DNA of 44,223 nucleotides from Lachnospiraceae bacterium (GCA_017543445.1 JAFYGB010000018.1:1-44223), one strand, 5' to 3'; positions 1 to 9,925 are shown, counted from the first letter of the stretch. Notes: generated from the letters alone by a model not told the origin. Numbers and translations: made by a program.

Positions 1-825
1 GCCACGATACGCTTCCTCCAAATGTTGTGAAACGATCTCATGGAAGTTGTTGACACCCATATGAAAGCGGATCTCCGACAGCGCCGTCTCGTAATATCCC
101 GCTGCGCGCTCATATTCTTCACGTCGCAGGCAGATATCGCCCATACCCGAAAGTGCCGCGCTGTAATGAAAATCCGACGGCGTAAGGCCGGTGAAAAACG
201 CCAGTGCCTGCTGAAGTTTTTCTTCCGCCTGTGCGTCCCGGTCCAGGTGCAGTTCGGACAATGCGATATTCGTAAGCGAGATCGCTTCCTTCTGCGAAAG
301 TTCCCGAACCATCTCGGCGTCTGCCTCCTGACGTGCCGTTTCCAGATTAGCACGCACGATAGCCAGGGCCTTCTCGCTCTCCTCGATGGAGGGGGCGAAC
401 TCGCCCTTCTCCTGCAGGAGCAGGCTCAGGTTGTTATGCAGGCTCGCAAATAAAATGTCATTTTCCGGCAAATGCAGGGCGAGCGTCTCCTTTGCCTGAG
501 TGAAGTAAGTCTGCGCCGCATCCAGATGCCCCGCCGCCCGAAGCGCATTGGCCACGTTGATCAGCGTGGTCCCGTAGGGAATGGTCCCGACCAGTTCCAT
601 ATCCCGTGCGAGTTTCATTGCGTCACTTCCCGCCGAAAGTGACTCCGAAAAGCGACCGCAATCCCGATAAAAACCGATCAGTTCGTTCAGAAGGACCAGT
701 TCTTGCTCGGGCTTCTTCTCTTCCCGCGCATGCTGCACCATGGCGAGCATCTCCTGCTCCGCCTCCGTCAGTCTCCCGCTATTCAACAGGTCATAGACCT
801 TCATCATGTCATACTTGTATTCCAT
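1..825 (-). CDS. Tetratricopeptide repeat protein, 3' part missing at window edge
   Basis: The minus-strand frame opens with ATG at 825 and stays open through base 1 (275 codons), so the protein is cut by the window. The translation is a run of helical hairpins with TPR-like spacing; examples are the segments around SLHNNLSLLLQEKGEF, SLTNIALSELHLDRDAQAEEK and ALSGMGDICLRREEYERAA, with the typical small/large residue pattern of TPR helices A and B. No catalytic motif is seen. An AGAGAGG ribosome site lies six bases before the ATG. It follows the nucleosidase/SPL-like gene by 33 bases and probably shares its transcript. A role as a protein-protein scaffold is what the repeat class suggests; the partner is unknown. 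Confidence 0.75.
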   Translation of the reverse strand, partial: MEYKYDMMKVYDLLNSGRLTEAEQEMLAMVQHAREEKKPEQELVLLNELIGFYRDCGRFSESLSAGSDAMKLARDMELVGTIPYGTTLINVANALRAAGHLDAAQTYFTQAKETLALHLPENDILFASLHNNLSLLLQEKGEFAPSIEESEKALAIVRANLETARQEADAEMVRELSQKEAISLTNIALSELHLDRDAQAEEKLQQALAFFTGLTPSDFHYSAALSGMGDICLRREEYERAAGYYETALSEIRFHMGVNNFHEIVSQHLEEAYRG

Positions 826-858
826 ACCGTTCCTCTCTATATGCTTCCCATGAAAGTC

Positions 859-2886
859 TCATCGCTTCACGGGACTGTCCCAACAAAAGATCTGCTCCTC
901 GGGAACATAGGTCGCCACGCGGGCCCGTACAGCCTGCAGCAAGGCTTCCTCGATCTCCTTTGGATAGCGCGCCGTGTGTTCCTCGATCTCGTATGGGTAC
1001 AGGACGATGTAGCTGTCCGTGCGCACGCGCCGCATCGCTGCGAGCTGGTCCGATCCGATCCGGAACGGGCCGACGCTTACATCTGCCACGCAGTCCTTCA
1101 TGTTCCGGCCAATGCTTCGAGCCGCCTCCTGCGCCGTCTGCATCACGCGATCAACGAGCAACTCATACGCTTCCTGTCCGCCCGGAATATGCAAAAGCGG
1201 ATCGAAACAGATCCGGACCACATACCCTGCGCGAATCGCGCGCGTCATACCGCTAAGCCTGGCTTCGAGTCCGGCCGTCCGATGTTCGAAGCGGTCAATG
1301 ACCATCTCCGGTGAGAACGACCAGGCAAACCGAAGGTTCTTCGGCGGCATGTCCTCTGACAGCGATGCATTTTCCACGATGGGGATCGCTGTCCCCGCCG
1401 ACTTCGTCCGAACTTCCAGCAGGATACGCGGATGCTCCTTCGCAAACTTTGCGATGCAGTCCACGAAACCCAGCAGGCCTTCAAATGCGCACAGATCCGT
1501 ATCGAACGAAACGCTGACATAGGCTTCTTCCGAAGGTTCCAGCGTCGCCTCAAGTCCGGCGATCCGCTCCAGAACATCCTCCGGATTTACGAAGATCACG
1601 GGCATTTTGGACGGATACATCCCCTGCAGGTAGCAATACTCACAGTCATACAGACAGTTCATCACAAACGACGCATAGTAAAAGCGGCGATGTCCGTGAT
1701 CCTGGCACATCGGCGCGCCCGGATAGATGTGGATATTCTCCTGCCGGGCGATCACTAGCGCCCGCGCTGCATGATCATGCCAAAAGCCACCGATCTCCTG
1801 CCGGGAACGGTTAAATACGTCACGGTAACACCGGATCGGTATCACGTCCGCCTTCGGAAAATGTGCACAGATCTTCTGCGTGCGCGGATGGTCAGCGACC
1901 GCTTCCTCCACATAGAGGACAGAGAACGGGGCCGAATCGCTCGGCCTCACCGTCGTAACGACAGTTCTTTCATAAACTGCTTCTGCTGCCGCCTCGATCG
2001 CTTCCAAAAATCGATTTTGCACGCTCTTTACAAAGCGTCCGGCTGAAACTGCTTCCTCCGCCTCGGAAAAAGCATATTCCACCGCTTTATACAAAGCGCC
2101 CGCTTCCAGATCCCCTTCAGAGGGCCTGTAAGCCTCTAAAAGGGAAGAAATATAGGCCACACGGGAAAATATTCGGTCTTTCATAGAAACCGATACACGG
2201 GCCTCTGAGACGATCTTACGGGCACGCGCCTTCCAATGCTCCGATCGGGTTTGCGAACGTGCCTTCTCGGAAAGATCTTCCTGTTTCGCCAATTCATAGA
2301 ATTTCAGCGCCGTCGGAGCCAGAAGCTCATAGACCTCCTCCGGCTTTAAACGACGGACATCCTCTAAACGATCGGACACGACTTTTACCACGAGGATCCG
2401 ATCCGGCCCGGCAAACCCGGCCGCTGCCTTTGCAAAAGAATAACCTTCCATATCGTAGAGCAGCCCCGAATGCTCGGTCTCCGCGTTTCGTTTTACGATC
2501 GCATCGGATGTCTGAAGTGCCGCCACGCGAAAAGGGATATCCCTGCGTACCGCCGGGTACACGCTGTCCCTTCCATCCGGAGCCAGGATCTTTCCGCACT
2601 GAAAGGTGGTCCCGATCTGCGCTTCCGCGAACGCCGGTGAAGCGCCGCATAAACCGACATTGACCAGCAGGTCATCCGGTCCCGGCGGGTATAAGCCGAA
2701 CAAAAAGGCAGCCGCACAAGAAGCGTGGAAACTGCCGATCCCGCTGACCGTAAGCCGTGCGCGGACCTTTGCCTCGCTACGGCTTTCATAGACTTCATAG
2801 CGGTACGGCATGCGTCGCTTCTCCAGGTCAAAGGCTCGGATCAACGGTGCCGCCTCCGCGGACAATGCACAAACAAAATAGATCAT
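859..2886 (-). CDS. MTA/SAH nucleosidase-like domain fused to a spore photoproduct lyase-like radical SAM domain
   Basis: The 675-aa protein has two enzyme-like halves. Residues 1-200 resemble 5'-methylthioadenosine/S-adenosylhomocysteine nucleosidase: E11 in ALSAEAAPL, the VNVGLCGA glycine stretch near 75-82, M146-E147 and S171-D172 line up with the E. coli Glu12, Met-Glu174 and Asp197 positions. Residues about 210-310 are a helical linker. From about 322 the protein reads as the spore photoproduct lyase family (YVEEAVADHP, then the radical SAM cluster motif C411-x3-C415-x2-C418). By hand alignment the position of the B. subtilis SPL hydrogen-donor Cys141 is Phe461, with a cysteine five residues later (C466). 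The start codon overlaps the birA stop (ATGA), indicating translational coupling. Repair of spore photoproduct is not assured; an SPL-like radical SAM enzyme with its own 5'-deoxyadenosine-cleaving domain is my inference. Confidence 0.8.
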   Translation of the reverse strand: MIYFVCALSAEAAPLIRAFDLEKRRMPYRYEVYESRSEAKVRARLTVSGIGSFHASCAAAFLFGLYPPGPDDLLVNVGLCGASPAFAEAQIGTTFQCGKILAPDGRDSVYPAVRRDIPFRVAALQTSDAIVKRNAETEHSGLLYDMEGYSFAKAAAGFAGPDRILVVKVVSDRLEDVRRLKPEEVYELLAPTALKFYELAKQEDLSEKARSQTRSEHWKARARKIVSEARVSVSMKDRIFSRVAYISSLLEAYRPSEGDLEAGALYKAVEYAFSEAEEAVSAGRFVKSVQNRFLEAIEAAAEAVYERTVVTTVRPSDSAPFSVLYVEEAVADHPRTQKICAHFPKADVIPIRCYRDVFNRSRQEIGGFWHDHAARALVIARQENIHIYPGAPMCQDHGHRRFYYASFVMNCLYDCEYCYLQGMYPSKMPVIFVNPEDVLERIAGLEATLEPSEEAYVSVSFDTDLCAFEGLLGFVDCIAKFAKEHPRILLEVRTKSAGTAIPIVENASLSEDMPPKNLRFAWSFSPEMVIDRFEHRTAGLEARLSGMTRAIRAGYVVRICFDPLLHIPGGQEAYELLVDRVMQTAQEAARSIGRNMKDCVADVSVGPFRIGSDQLAAMRRVRTDSYIVLYPYEIEEHTARYPKEIEEALLQAVRARVATYVPEEQIFCWDSPVKR

Positions 2887-3698
2887 AAGCGCCTCCGTAT
2901 GCGGATCTCGCCATTACGCACGGCCGCAGGCGCCGTTTCACCCTCGAAGTGAAGGATCAGGGAATAATCCTCATCCACACCCAGCAGTTTTGCCGTGCGC
3001 TCAGATCCGTCAGCCCCATCGTAGGCGCAAATATCCTGGCCGACCCACAGCAGGCGGGAGCGATAGTATTCCACGCAGGACGGATCATCCGGGTTTTGGT
3101 ACAGTTCGTAAAACCGCTTCCACAAGCGTCCGAGGATCTCCTCTTTGAGAAAAGGTTCCTCTTTTCGTTCGCGGACCTCTCTTTCATCCGTCCACAGACT
3201 TCCCGCGACCTCTTCGATCTCCTTTGGTAAGCCTTCATTCGTCGGGAACAGATCGATACCGATCCCCAGGACCACACAGTCCGGGATCCCGTCGGTAAAT
3301 GTCTTTCCGGCTTGCGCTAAGATCCCGCAGATCTTACGATTCCGGGAATAAATATCATTGACCCATTTGATCTGCAGGGGGCAGGATGCGATCTCTTCCA
3401 GAACCTCGCATACTGCGACCGCAGCCAGAGGCGTCAGTTTTCCGATCTGTTCCATCGAACAGCGCGGGCGCAGCAGGATGCTCGTGTAAATGCCGGTCTG
3501 ATCGGGTGAGAAAAAACTCCGGCCGCTCCGGCCGCGGCCGGCCGTCTGCCGGTCCGCCGTCAGGATCAAGCCCTCCGGTTCCCCCGCCTCACCGCGTACC
3601 AGCAACAGTTCGTTGGTCGACGTCACTTCCTGCAAAGTCTCCACGCGCAGTGCATCTTTATTCAATATACGCAGGATCTCCTTTGCGTCTCTGCTCAT
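2883..3698 (-). CDS. birA: Biotin--[acetyl-CoA-carboxylase] ligase, group I without DNA-binding domain
   Basis: This 271-aa protein attaches biotin through biotinyl-5'-AMP to the biotin carrier protein of carboxylases in the cytoplasm. The sequence shows TSTNE at 26-30, the biotin/ATP loop GRGRSGR at 54-60, and KWVNDIY from K111 followed by KICGILAQ, all family hallmarks, then a C-terminal SH3-like segment near 220-271. The N-terminal winged helix found in the BirA repressors is absent (only about 20 residues precede the catalytic core), so it should not act as a transcription factor. ATG at 3698 has AAAGGAG eight or nine bases upstream. It is the first gene of an operon with the SPL-like fusion (4-base overlap) and the TPR gene. 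Confidence 0.93.
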   Translation of the reverse strand: MSRDAKEILRILNKDALRVETLQEVTSTNELLLVRGEAGEPEGLILTADRQTAGRGRSGRSFFSPDQTGIYTSILLRPRCSMEQIGKLTPLAAVAVCEVLEEIASCPLQIKWVNDIYSRNRKICGILAQAGKTFTDGIPDCVVLGIGIDLFPTNEGLPKEIEEVAGSLWTDEREVRERKEEPFLKEEILGRLWKRFYELYQNPDDPSCVEYYRSRLLWVGQDICAYDGADGSERTAKLLGVDEDYSLILHFEGETAPAAVRNGEIRIRRRL

Positions 3699-3751
3699 TT
3701 ACGTCTCCTTTCGTCCTCTGCCGCTCCATTTAGTATTATAAAAACAAAGAT

Positions 3752-3803
3752 CCGGCCCGCAGCAACAACACGCTTCGTCCGGTCGTTGCCGACTGCGGGC
3801 CGG
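3752..3803 (-). terminator. Rho-independent terminator after the leu/apbE-like genes
   Basis: Arms CCGGCCCGCAG (3752-3762) and CTGCGGGCCGG (3793-3803) are perfectly complementary, with a smaller inner hairpin. On the minus strand the stem is followed by ATCTTTGTTTTTAT. It lies 14 bases after the ApbE-like stop codon and separates the leu operon from birA. A TATAAT hexamer at 3735-3740 on the minus strand may be a birA -10 box, but I see no convincing -35. Confidence 0.8.
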
Positions 3804-3817
3804 CGTTCTTCGTATGT

Positions 3818-4909
3818 TCAGTTTTCTTCTAGACTTTCATAGACTGTGGTCTCTCCGGATGTGGATTCAAATCGCACATAGCGGATCTTCAAACCAAACG
3901 TGGTTTCCAGGATATTGCTCTGAAGAAGTTTCATCGCATTATCCTTTCCGACCGACAGCAACATATGCGCGATCGCATGTGCATACCATGCGCGCGGACC
4001 ATTTTCCAAAACCACAGCGACCGAACCGGTATCGTGGTCGTACGGCCGCCCGTTCACGGTCGAAATAAACGGGACTTCATCGACGTAGTCGGCATTTGCC
4101 TTCGCGGCCTCAGGTCGCGCTGCCCAGGCATAATATCCGTCCAGGACCTCGGGTTTATCCTCCTTCAGGTTCGGATACGCATCCGGAAGGACGATCTCAA
4201 ACGGCTGCGTTTCGATCCGGCCCCAGAACAGGATCCCCTTCGAAATGAGCTGCCCGCCCATAATGAGCACGACATCTCCGTACCGCACATAGACATCGGA
4301 AACACCGCAAAGAACGAAGTATTCTTCCAGAGTACGGCACATAAAACTATCTATGAGGGTCGAAAGATCCAGCAAAACGCCGGACTGCAGCCGCACACCG
4401 TTCTCTTCGATCGTGACACCCTCGACGCCACAGGTCTTAAGCGCACGTGCGATCTCCTCTTCCGAGGGTTCCTCATCCGCGTCTGTGAGGAGTCGATACA
4501 AGGCACCTGCCGTCATGTCGTATGCGCCGTCGGAAAAATCGGTGAGCGCCAGCCCGGAACGCACCAAAAGAAGCGGAACCGGACTTAATTCATACAGTCC
4601 TCCCACACCTTTTTGCTGTTGATCCGTTATCCGGCCCAATTCACTCGTCGGGTCCTCTTCGTCAAAATACTTCTTCGAATACTCCTGACACAGGGAAAAT
4701 GCGCCATCAACACAATCCGATAGCTCGGATCGGGTCATCCGGCTGCGCTCGACATAAGCCGTGATCTCCAGTTTTTTATGGTTGATCTCCATGGATCGTG
4801 TCACTTCGCTAGATGTTTCGCGTTTCGATTCAGCGATCGAAAACACGCAGATCAAAAGCATGACCAGAAGTGACACGCCCGCCGCAATGGGCGCCCATTT
4901 TTTCTTCAT
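3818..4909 (-). CDS. ApbE-like membrane-anchored protein, probably catalytically degenerate
   Basis: About 363 aa. The N-terminus has a lysine-rich start and one hydrophobic stretch (residues about 6-23), a signal anchor that would place the rest outside the membrane. The body follows the FAD:protein FMN transferase (ApbE) layout: DEEDPTSELGRI, SDGAYDMTAGALYRLL, DLSTLIDSFM, GVSDVYVRYGD and a C-terminal YAHAIAHMLLSVG. In active ApbE these are typically D(L)GGIAKG, N-x-GG and ADALSTA; here the lysine, the asparagine and the metal-binding Asp and Thr are replaced, so flavin transfer looks doubtful. I prefer ATG 4909 over a TTG at 4924, which lies six bases from the leuD stop without a clear Shine-Dalgarno. 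It is the last gene of the leu transcript, closed by a strong terminator. Confidence 0.65.
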   Translation of the reverse strand: MKKKWAPIAAGVSLLVMLLICVFSIAESKRETSSEVTRSMEINHKKLEITAYVERSRMTRSELSDCVDGAFSLCQEYSKKYFDEEDPTSELGRITDQQQKGVGGLYELSPVPLLLVRSGLALTDFSDGAYDMTAGALYRLLTDADEEPSEEEIARALKTCGVEGVTIEENGVRLQSGVLLDLSTLIDSFMCRTLEEYFVLCGVSDVYVRYGDVVLIMGGQLISKGILFWGRIETQPFEIVLPDAYPNLKEDKPEVLDGYYAWAARPEAAKANADYVDEVPFISTVNGRPYDHDTGSVAVVLENGPRAWYAHAIAHMLLSVGKDNAMKLLQSNILETTFGLKIRYVRFESTSGETTVYESLEEN

Positions 4910-4929
4910 AACACACTGATCCAATCGGT

Positions 4930-5424
4930 TTATTGGTTCTTCCCCTGATTGATATAGTTGATCAGACCCTCGGCAGCGATGATCTTCTGCATGAACGGAG
5001 GGAATGCCTGACCCTTAAACTGTGTACCTTTGGTACGATTATAAATGATACCTTCATCAAAATCGATCTCTACGGTATCACCGGCATCGATGCCGTCATA
5101 AGCGGCTTCACACTCGATGATCGGAAGTCCGATATTGATCGCATTACGGTAGAAAATGCGGGCAAATGTCTTCGCGATGACGCAGCTGACACCTGCTGCT
5201 TTGATGGAGATTGGCGCGTGCTCACGGGAGGAGCCGCAACCGAAATTCTTACCGGCTACGATGATGTCACCCTTTGCCACCTTATTTACGAAGGTTGCAT
5301 CGATATCCTCCATGCAGTGTTTCGCCAGCTCTGCGGGATCCGAAGAGTTCAGGTAACGTGCCGGGATGATGACGTCTGTATCTACATTATCATGAAACTT
5401 AAAAACTGTTCCGTTCGCTTTCAT
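4930..5424 (-). CDS. leuD: 3-isopropylmalate dehydratase small subunit
   Basis: The 164-aa swivel-domain subunit pairs with LeuC to isomerise 2-isopropylmalate to 3-isopropylmalate in leucine synthesis. Visible family segments are the [18 protein letters not shown] start, [14 protein letters not shown] near 58-71 and the [24 protein letters not shown]-type stretch (here [16 protein letters not shown]). The length is that of the short archaeal/clostridial LeuD type. ATG 5424 has AAAGGAG ahead of it, and the leuC stop is 13 bases upstream, so the two subunits are coupled. Confidence 0.95.
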   Translation of the reverse strand: MKANGTVFKFHDNVDTDVIIPARYLNSSDPAELAKHCMEDIDATFVNKVAKGDIIVAGKNFGCGSSREHAPISIKAAGVSCVIAKTFARIFYRNAINIGLPIIECEAAYDGIDAGDTVEIDFDEGIIYNRTKGTQFKGQAFPPFMQKIIAAEGLINYINQGKNQ

Positions 5425-5437
5425 TGTCCTACTCCTT

Positions 5438-6712
5438 TCAAGCCTGAAGACCCTCGATCGCTGCCGGAGAAGTGATCTTTCCGGTGATGGCCGATGCTGC
5501 CGCTACGGCAGGGCTCGCCAGATATACCTCGGAATCCACATGTCCCATACGTCCGACAAAGTTACGGTTCGTCGTGGAAACGCAACGCTCGCCGGCTGCC
5601 AGGATACCCATGTAACCGCCCAGGCACGGTCCACAGGTCGGTGTGCTGACAACAGCGCCCGCCTGGATGAACGTGGTGAGCAGCCCCTCTTCCAGAGCCT
5701 TTAAGTAGATCGTCTGTGTAGCAGGGATCACGATGCAGCGTACCTGCTTCGCGACCTTATGTCCCTTCAGGATCTTCGCAGCGGTGCGCAGATCGGACAT
5801 ATAACCGTTCGTACAGGAACCGATAACTACCTGATCGACAGCGATATCGCCGACCTGATCGATGGTGTGTGTATTCTCCGGCAAATGCGGGAAAGCGACC
5901 GTCGACTTCAGCGTCGAAAGGTCGATCGTATAAGTCTGCACATACTCAGCGTCCGGATCTGCCTCAAAGATCTTATACGGCTTCTTCGAATGCGCGTTCA
6001 TGAACTCGATGGTCTTCTCGTCGACCGGGAAGATACCGTTCTTTCCGCCCGCTTCGATCGCCATGTTCGAGATGGTGAAACGGTCGTCCATGGAGAGGTA
6101 CTGAATACCCTCGCCGACGAACTCCATCGACTGGTACAGCGCGCCGTCCACACCGATGGTTCCGATGATGTGCAGGATGATGTCCTTACCGCTGATCCAC
6201 GGCGCGGGCTTTCCTACGAGTTCGAATTTGATGGCTGCGGGAACCTTGAACCACGCCTTACCGGTCGCCATGCCGGCTGCCATATCCGTCGAACCAACAC
6301 CCGTGGAAAATGCGCCCAAAGCACCGTACGTACAGGTGTGGGAATCAGCGCCGATCACAACATTGCCCGCTACGACCAGGCCCTGCTCCGGGAGCAGCGC
6401 ATGCTCGATGCCCATCTGTCCGACATCAAAGAAATTCGTGATGTCGTTCTTATTTGCGAAATTGCGGACACACTTGCAGTGTTCTGCACTCTTGATATCT
6501 TTATTCGGCACGAAGTGGTCCATGACCAAGGCGATCTTATCCTTGTTAAAAACGCCCTCTGCCTTAAACTTATCCATTTCATGAATGGCTACCGGTGACG
6601 TGATATCATTGCCCAGTACCAGATCCAGATTTGCTTCGATGAGCTGTCCCGCTTCCACCTTATCCAGTCCGGCCGCTGCCGCCAATATCTTTTGCGTTAT
6701 TGTCATTCCCAT
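5438..6712 (-). CDS. leuC: 3-isopropylmalate dehydratase large subunit
   Basis: This is the iron-sulfur subunit of isopropylmalate isomerase, an aconitase-family enzyme of leucine synthesis. The cluster ligands are visible in VIGSCTNG and in [30 protein letters not shown]-type residues (HTCTYGALG) form the substrate region. The 424-aa length fits the homoaconitase/IPMI clostridial type. The frame continues to a TTG at 6718, but GGAGG at 6721-6725 is only two bases from it and eight bases from ATG 6712, so I set the start at 6712 (a second ATG at 6706 is 14 bases away). Only 30 bases separate it from the membrane-protein gene upstream. Confidence 0.95.
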   Translation of the reverse strand: MGMTITQKILAAAAGLDKVEAGQLIEANLDLVLGNDITSPVAIHEMDKFKAEGVFNKDKIALVMDHFVPNKDIKSAEHCKCVRNFANKNDITNFFDVGQMGIEHALLPEQGLVVAGNVVIGADSHTCTYGALGAFSTGVGSTDMAAGMATGKAWFKVPAAIKFELVGKPAPWISGKDIILHIIGTIGVDGALYQSMEFVGEGIQYLSMDDRFTISNMAIEAGGKNGIFPVDEKTIEFMNAHSKKPYKIFEADPDAEYVQTYTIDLSTLKSTVAFPHLPENTHTIDQVGDIAVDQVVIGSCTNGYMSDLRTAAKILKGHKVAKQVRCIVIPATQTIYLKALEEGLLTTFIQAGAVVSTPTCGPCLGGYMGILAAGERCVSTTNRNFVGRMGHVDSEVYLASPAVAAASAITGKITSPAAIEGLQA

Positions 6713-6742
6713 AACCAATACCTCCGGTTTCTAAAATTACAT

Positions 6743-8170
6743 TTATTTGATGTCGAGATCCGTGTCGATCGAAATGAAATCCAGATCGTACGGGTTCTTT
6801 TCTTTCTTTTCAATGTCCTCAGCTGCATTCTGTACAGCCTCGGCCGTGTTTTGTACTGCCTCCGCAGCCTGCGCTGCAGAAGTCTCTGCCGCCTGCGCTG
6901 TCTCAGCAGCAGCGTCCGAATTACCGGCCATCATAGCGGCCAATTCCTTCTCCAGATCATCGGATCCCGGAGTGTAGATCGGCTGCATGGGCTCTGCCTC
7001 TGCCGGCTGTGCTTCACTCTGTGTATTTATCGGACGCAATGTACCGTCAACATCCATCTCAAAAGATACGCCGGACGGTGCCTGATCACGCTGTGCCTGT
7101 CTTGCAGGATAATACTTCAAGCCCAGGAACGCGTTCAGATCCTTCGAGAACATCTTATTCAAGTCAGCACTGTAACCACATACGCAGTGCGGAGCGACCT
7201 GAGCGATCTCCTTAACAGCTGCAGCCGCCGCAGGGACAGCCGGAGCAGCGATCATCTTTCCGTTCACTCCATACATACGGAGATAGTTCGTGCCCTTGTA
7301 GGTATATACGTAGGTCCATACGACATCGTGAAGATCGATCACATGGACCTTACCGCCCTTGCGATAGAATACGTAATCTGCGGAAACAAACAGATCCGCG
7401 CTGACCTTCGATGCGTTTGCGAAAGAAGCATCCAGTTTTTCCATGCTCTGTCCGGGTGTGTTCGCGATGAACTTCTTAACCGGAGCCGCATAGGATAGCA
7501 TAGCAACGATCACATGGATGATCGCATACAAAAGTACTACGACCATACCCCAGAAGCAGATGATAACAAGGAACTTCGAAGAAGAACCGATCATATCATA
7601 ATCGACCGTATAAGCCTCCAGATAAGTCATATCAAAATACTGATCGTATCCGGTATCCTTATTTACCTTAGATACCATATCGTTCCAGTATTTCATCTCG
7701 CCCGACTTGATCTTACGAACAGAGCCCGTGAAATGATACGGAGCCGGCATTGTATCTCCATCATAGAGATAATCCCAGAACTGATCACACAGATTATTCA
7801 AAGTCTTCTCGTTCTTCGCCGGAACCACGATACCGAAATAGTGAGGCAACGCGTCCTGACTCTCCGAACGGTCGGCTACGATTACGATATAACCCAAAGA
7901 GGTCAATGTCGGGCTTCCGACATTCACGCCGTTTTTTGTGCGCTGGGTCGATGTGCGAATATAGTTCGCCCAAACGTAGTCGATATCAAAAGTGACATAC
8001 TTTCCTTCCAGTTTCGACATCGAAGTACTCATATCTGCCTTTGTGGGACCGGTGATGTACTTGATAAAGTTGAATTTGCTCACGCACATGGCGATCACGA
8101 TAAGGATCGCACACACGATGATCGTCGTCGTAATGTTCTTTGATACTCGCTTCTTAAAATATGCTAACAT
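6743..8170 (-). CDS. Uncharacterised membrane protein with Ala/Glu/Gln-rich tail
   Basis: The 475-aa protein has a basic N-terminus and a transmembrane helix at about 14-30, an outer loop of roughly 160 residues, a second helix at about 200-228, and a cytoplasmic region that contains a compact beta-rich segment (VHVIDLHDVVWTYVY, then YKGTNYLRMYGVNG) where a PH-like fold is possible. The last 90 residues are low-complexity (repeated AAETAQ, AEAVQN units) and end in an acidic DLDFISIDTDLDIK. I do not recognise a characterised family; it resembles DUF-type clostridial membrane proteins. It sits between the ilvC terminator and leuC, likely co-transcribed with leuCD, but nothing in it points to amino acid synthesis. 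Confidence 0.6.
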   Translation of the reverse strand: MLAYFKKRVSKNITTTIIVCAILIVIAMCVSKFNFIKYITGPTKADMSTSMSKLEGKYVTFDIDYVWANYIRTSTQRTKNGVNVGSPTLTSLGYIVIVADRSESQDALPHYFGIVVPAKNEKTLNNLCDQFWDYLYDGDTMPAPYHFTGSVRKIKSGEMKYWNDMVSKVNKDTGYDQYFDMTYLEAYTVDYDMIGSSSKFLVIICFWGMVVVLLYAIIHVIVAMLSYAAPVKKFIANTPGQSMEKLDASFANASKVSADLFVSADYVFYRKGGKVHVIDLHDVVWTYVYTYKGTNYLRMYGVNGKMIAAPAVPAAAAAVKEIAQVAPHCVCGYSADLNKMFSKDLNAFLGLKYYPARQAQRDQAPSGVSFEMDVDGTLRPINTQSEAQPAEAEPMQPIYTPGSDDLEKELAAMMAGNSDAAAETAQAAETSAAQAAEAVQNTAEAVQNAAEDIEKKEKNPYDLDFISIDTDLDIK

Positions 8171-8255
8171 CTCGTATCTCCTTGTCTTTTCCCTGTCTCT
8201 CTAGCCTTCGGTTCTGCCTCCGGACGTTCTCCCATGCTATCCGGATATTTGAAAA

Positions 8256-8282
8256 CCGGGCAGGGCTTGTGACCCTGCCCGG
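8256..8282 (-). terminator. Terminator of ilvN-ilvC
   Basis: A perfect 10-bp stem CCGGGCAGGG / CCCTGCCCGG with a seven-base loop, followed on the minus strand by TTTTC. It lies 27 bases beyond the ilvC stop, so the downstream membrane-protein/leu genes need readthrough or another promoter. Confidence 0.85.
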
Positions 8283-8309
8283 CAAAATTGCTGTTTCTAT
8301 CTAATCGAA

Positions 8310-9350
<1,041 letters not shown>

Positions 9351-9418
9351 TTAAAAAAGTTAAAATATTCCGGGAGCGCTAGGCTCCTGTTTTGCAGGCG
9401 ATGCCTGTAAATAGCGTA

Positions 9419-9925
9419 TCAATCCTCGAGATAAGGCTCATCCTCTGCGCCTCTGGGAAGTCCCGCTACACCGGTGCGTACCAGCTGCTTGATCTCGAAA
9501 CCTTCCAAAAGGTGAATGAATGCCTGGATCTTCTGGCTGTTACCCGTGAGTTCGATGATCACGGACGACGGCGACACATCGATGATGTTCGCACGGAAAA
9601 TGCCTGCGACCGCCACGACCTTGTGACGATTCTCGGCAGTAGCCGCAACCTTGATCAGTACCAGTTCACGTGTAACCGACGACTCGGGCTCGAGTTCCTT
9701 AATATCCACCACATCGACCAGCTTGTCCAGTTGCTTGTAGATCTGCTCCAGAGCCTCCGGTTCACCGGAAGCGACAACGGTCATACGGGAAAAGTTCGGG
9801 TTCTCGGTCACTCCCACGGTAAGACTGTCAATGTTGTATCCTCTGCGGCTGAACAAACCGGACACACGGCTCAGGACACCGGCCTGGTTATCCACCAGTA
9901 GGGATAATACCATACGATTGTTCAT
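9419..9925 (-). CDS. ilvN: Acetolactate synthase small (regulatory) subunit
   Basis: The 168-aa ACT-domain subunit binds valine and controls the catalytic acetolactate synthase. The N-terminal ACT domain is clear (MNNRMVLSLLVDNQAGVLSRVSGLFSRRGYNIDSL, written here as its LVDNQAGVLSRV and RRGYNIDSL pieces), followed by MTVVASG and LVDVVDI, and a C-terminal half with RELVLIKV and IELTGNSQKIQAFI. The large subunit ilvB is not in the window, so it must be encoded elsewhere or beyond it. ATG 9925 has AGGAGG upstream, and a strong promoter lies at 10002-10030. A 7-bp hairpin (AAGGTTA/TAACCTT, 9948-9969) sits just before the ribosome site. Confidence 0.94.
   Translation of the reverse strand: MNNRMVLSLLVDNQAGVLSRVSGLFSRRGYNIDSLTVGVTENPNFSRMTVVASGEPEALEQIYKQLDKLVDVVDIKELEPESSVTRELVLIKVAATAENRHKVVAVAGIFRANIIDVSPSSVIIELTGNSQKIQAFIHLLEGFEIKQLVRTGVAGLPRGAEDEPYLED

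Noticed and set aside
6706-6718. TTG at 6718 as leuC start
   Set aside because: Only two bases from GGAGG; ATG 6712 is at the right distance.
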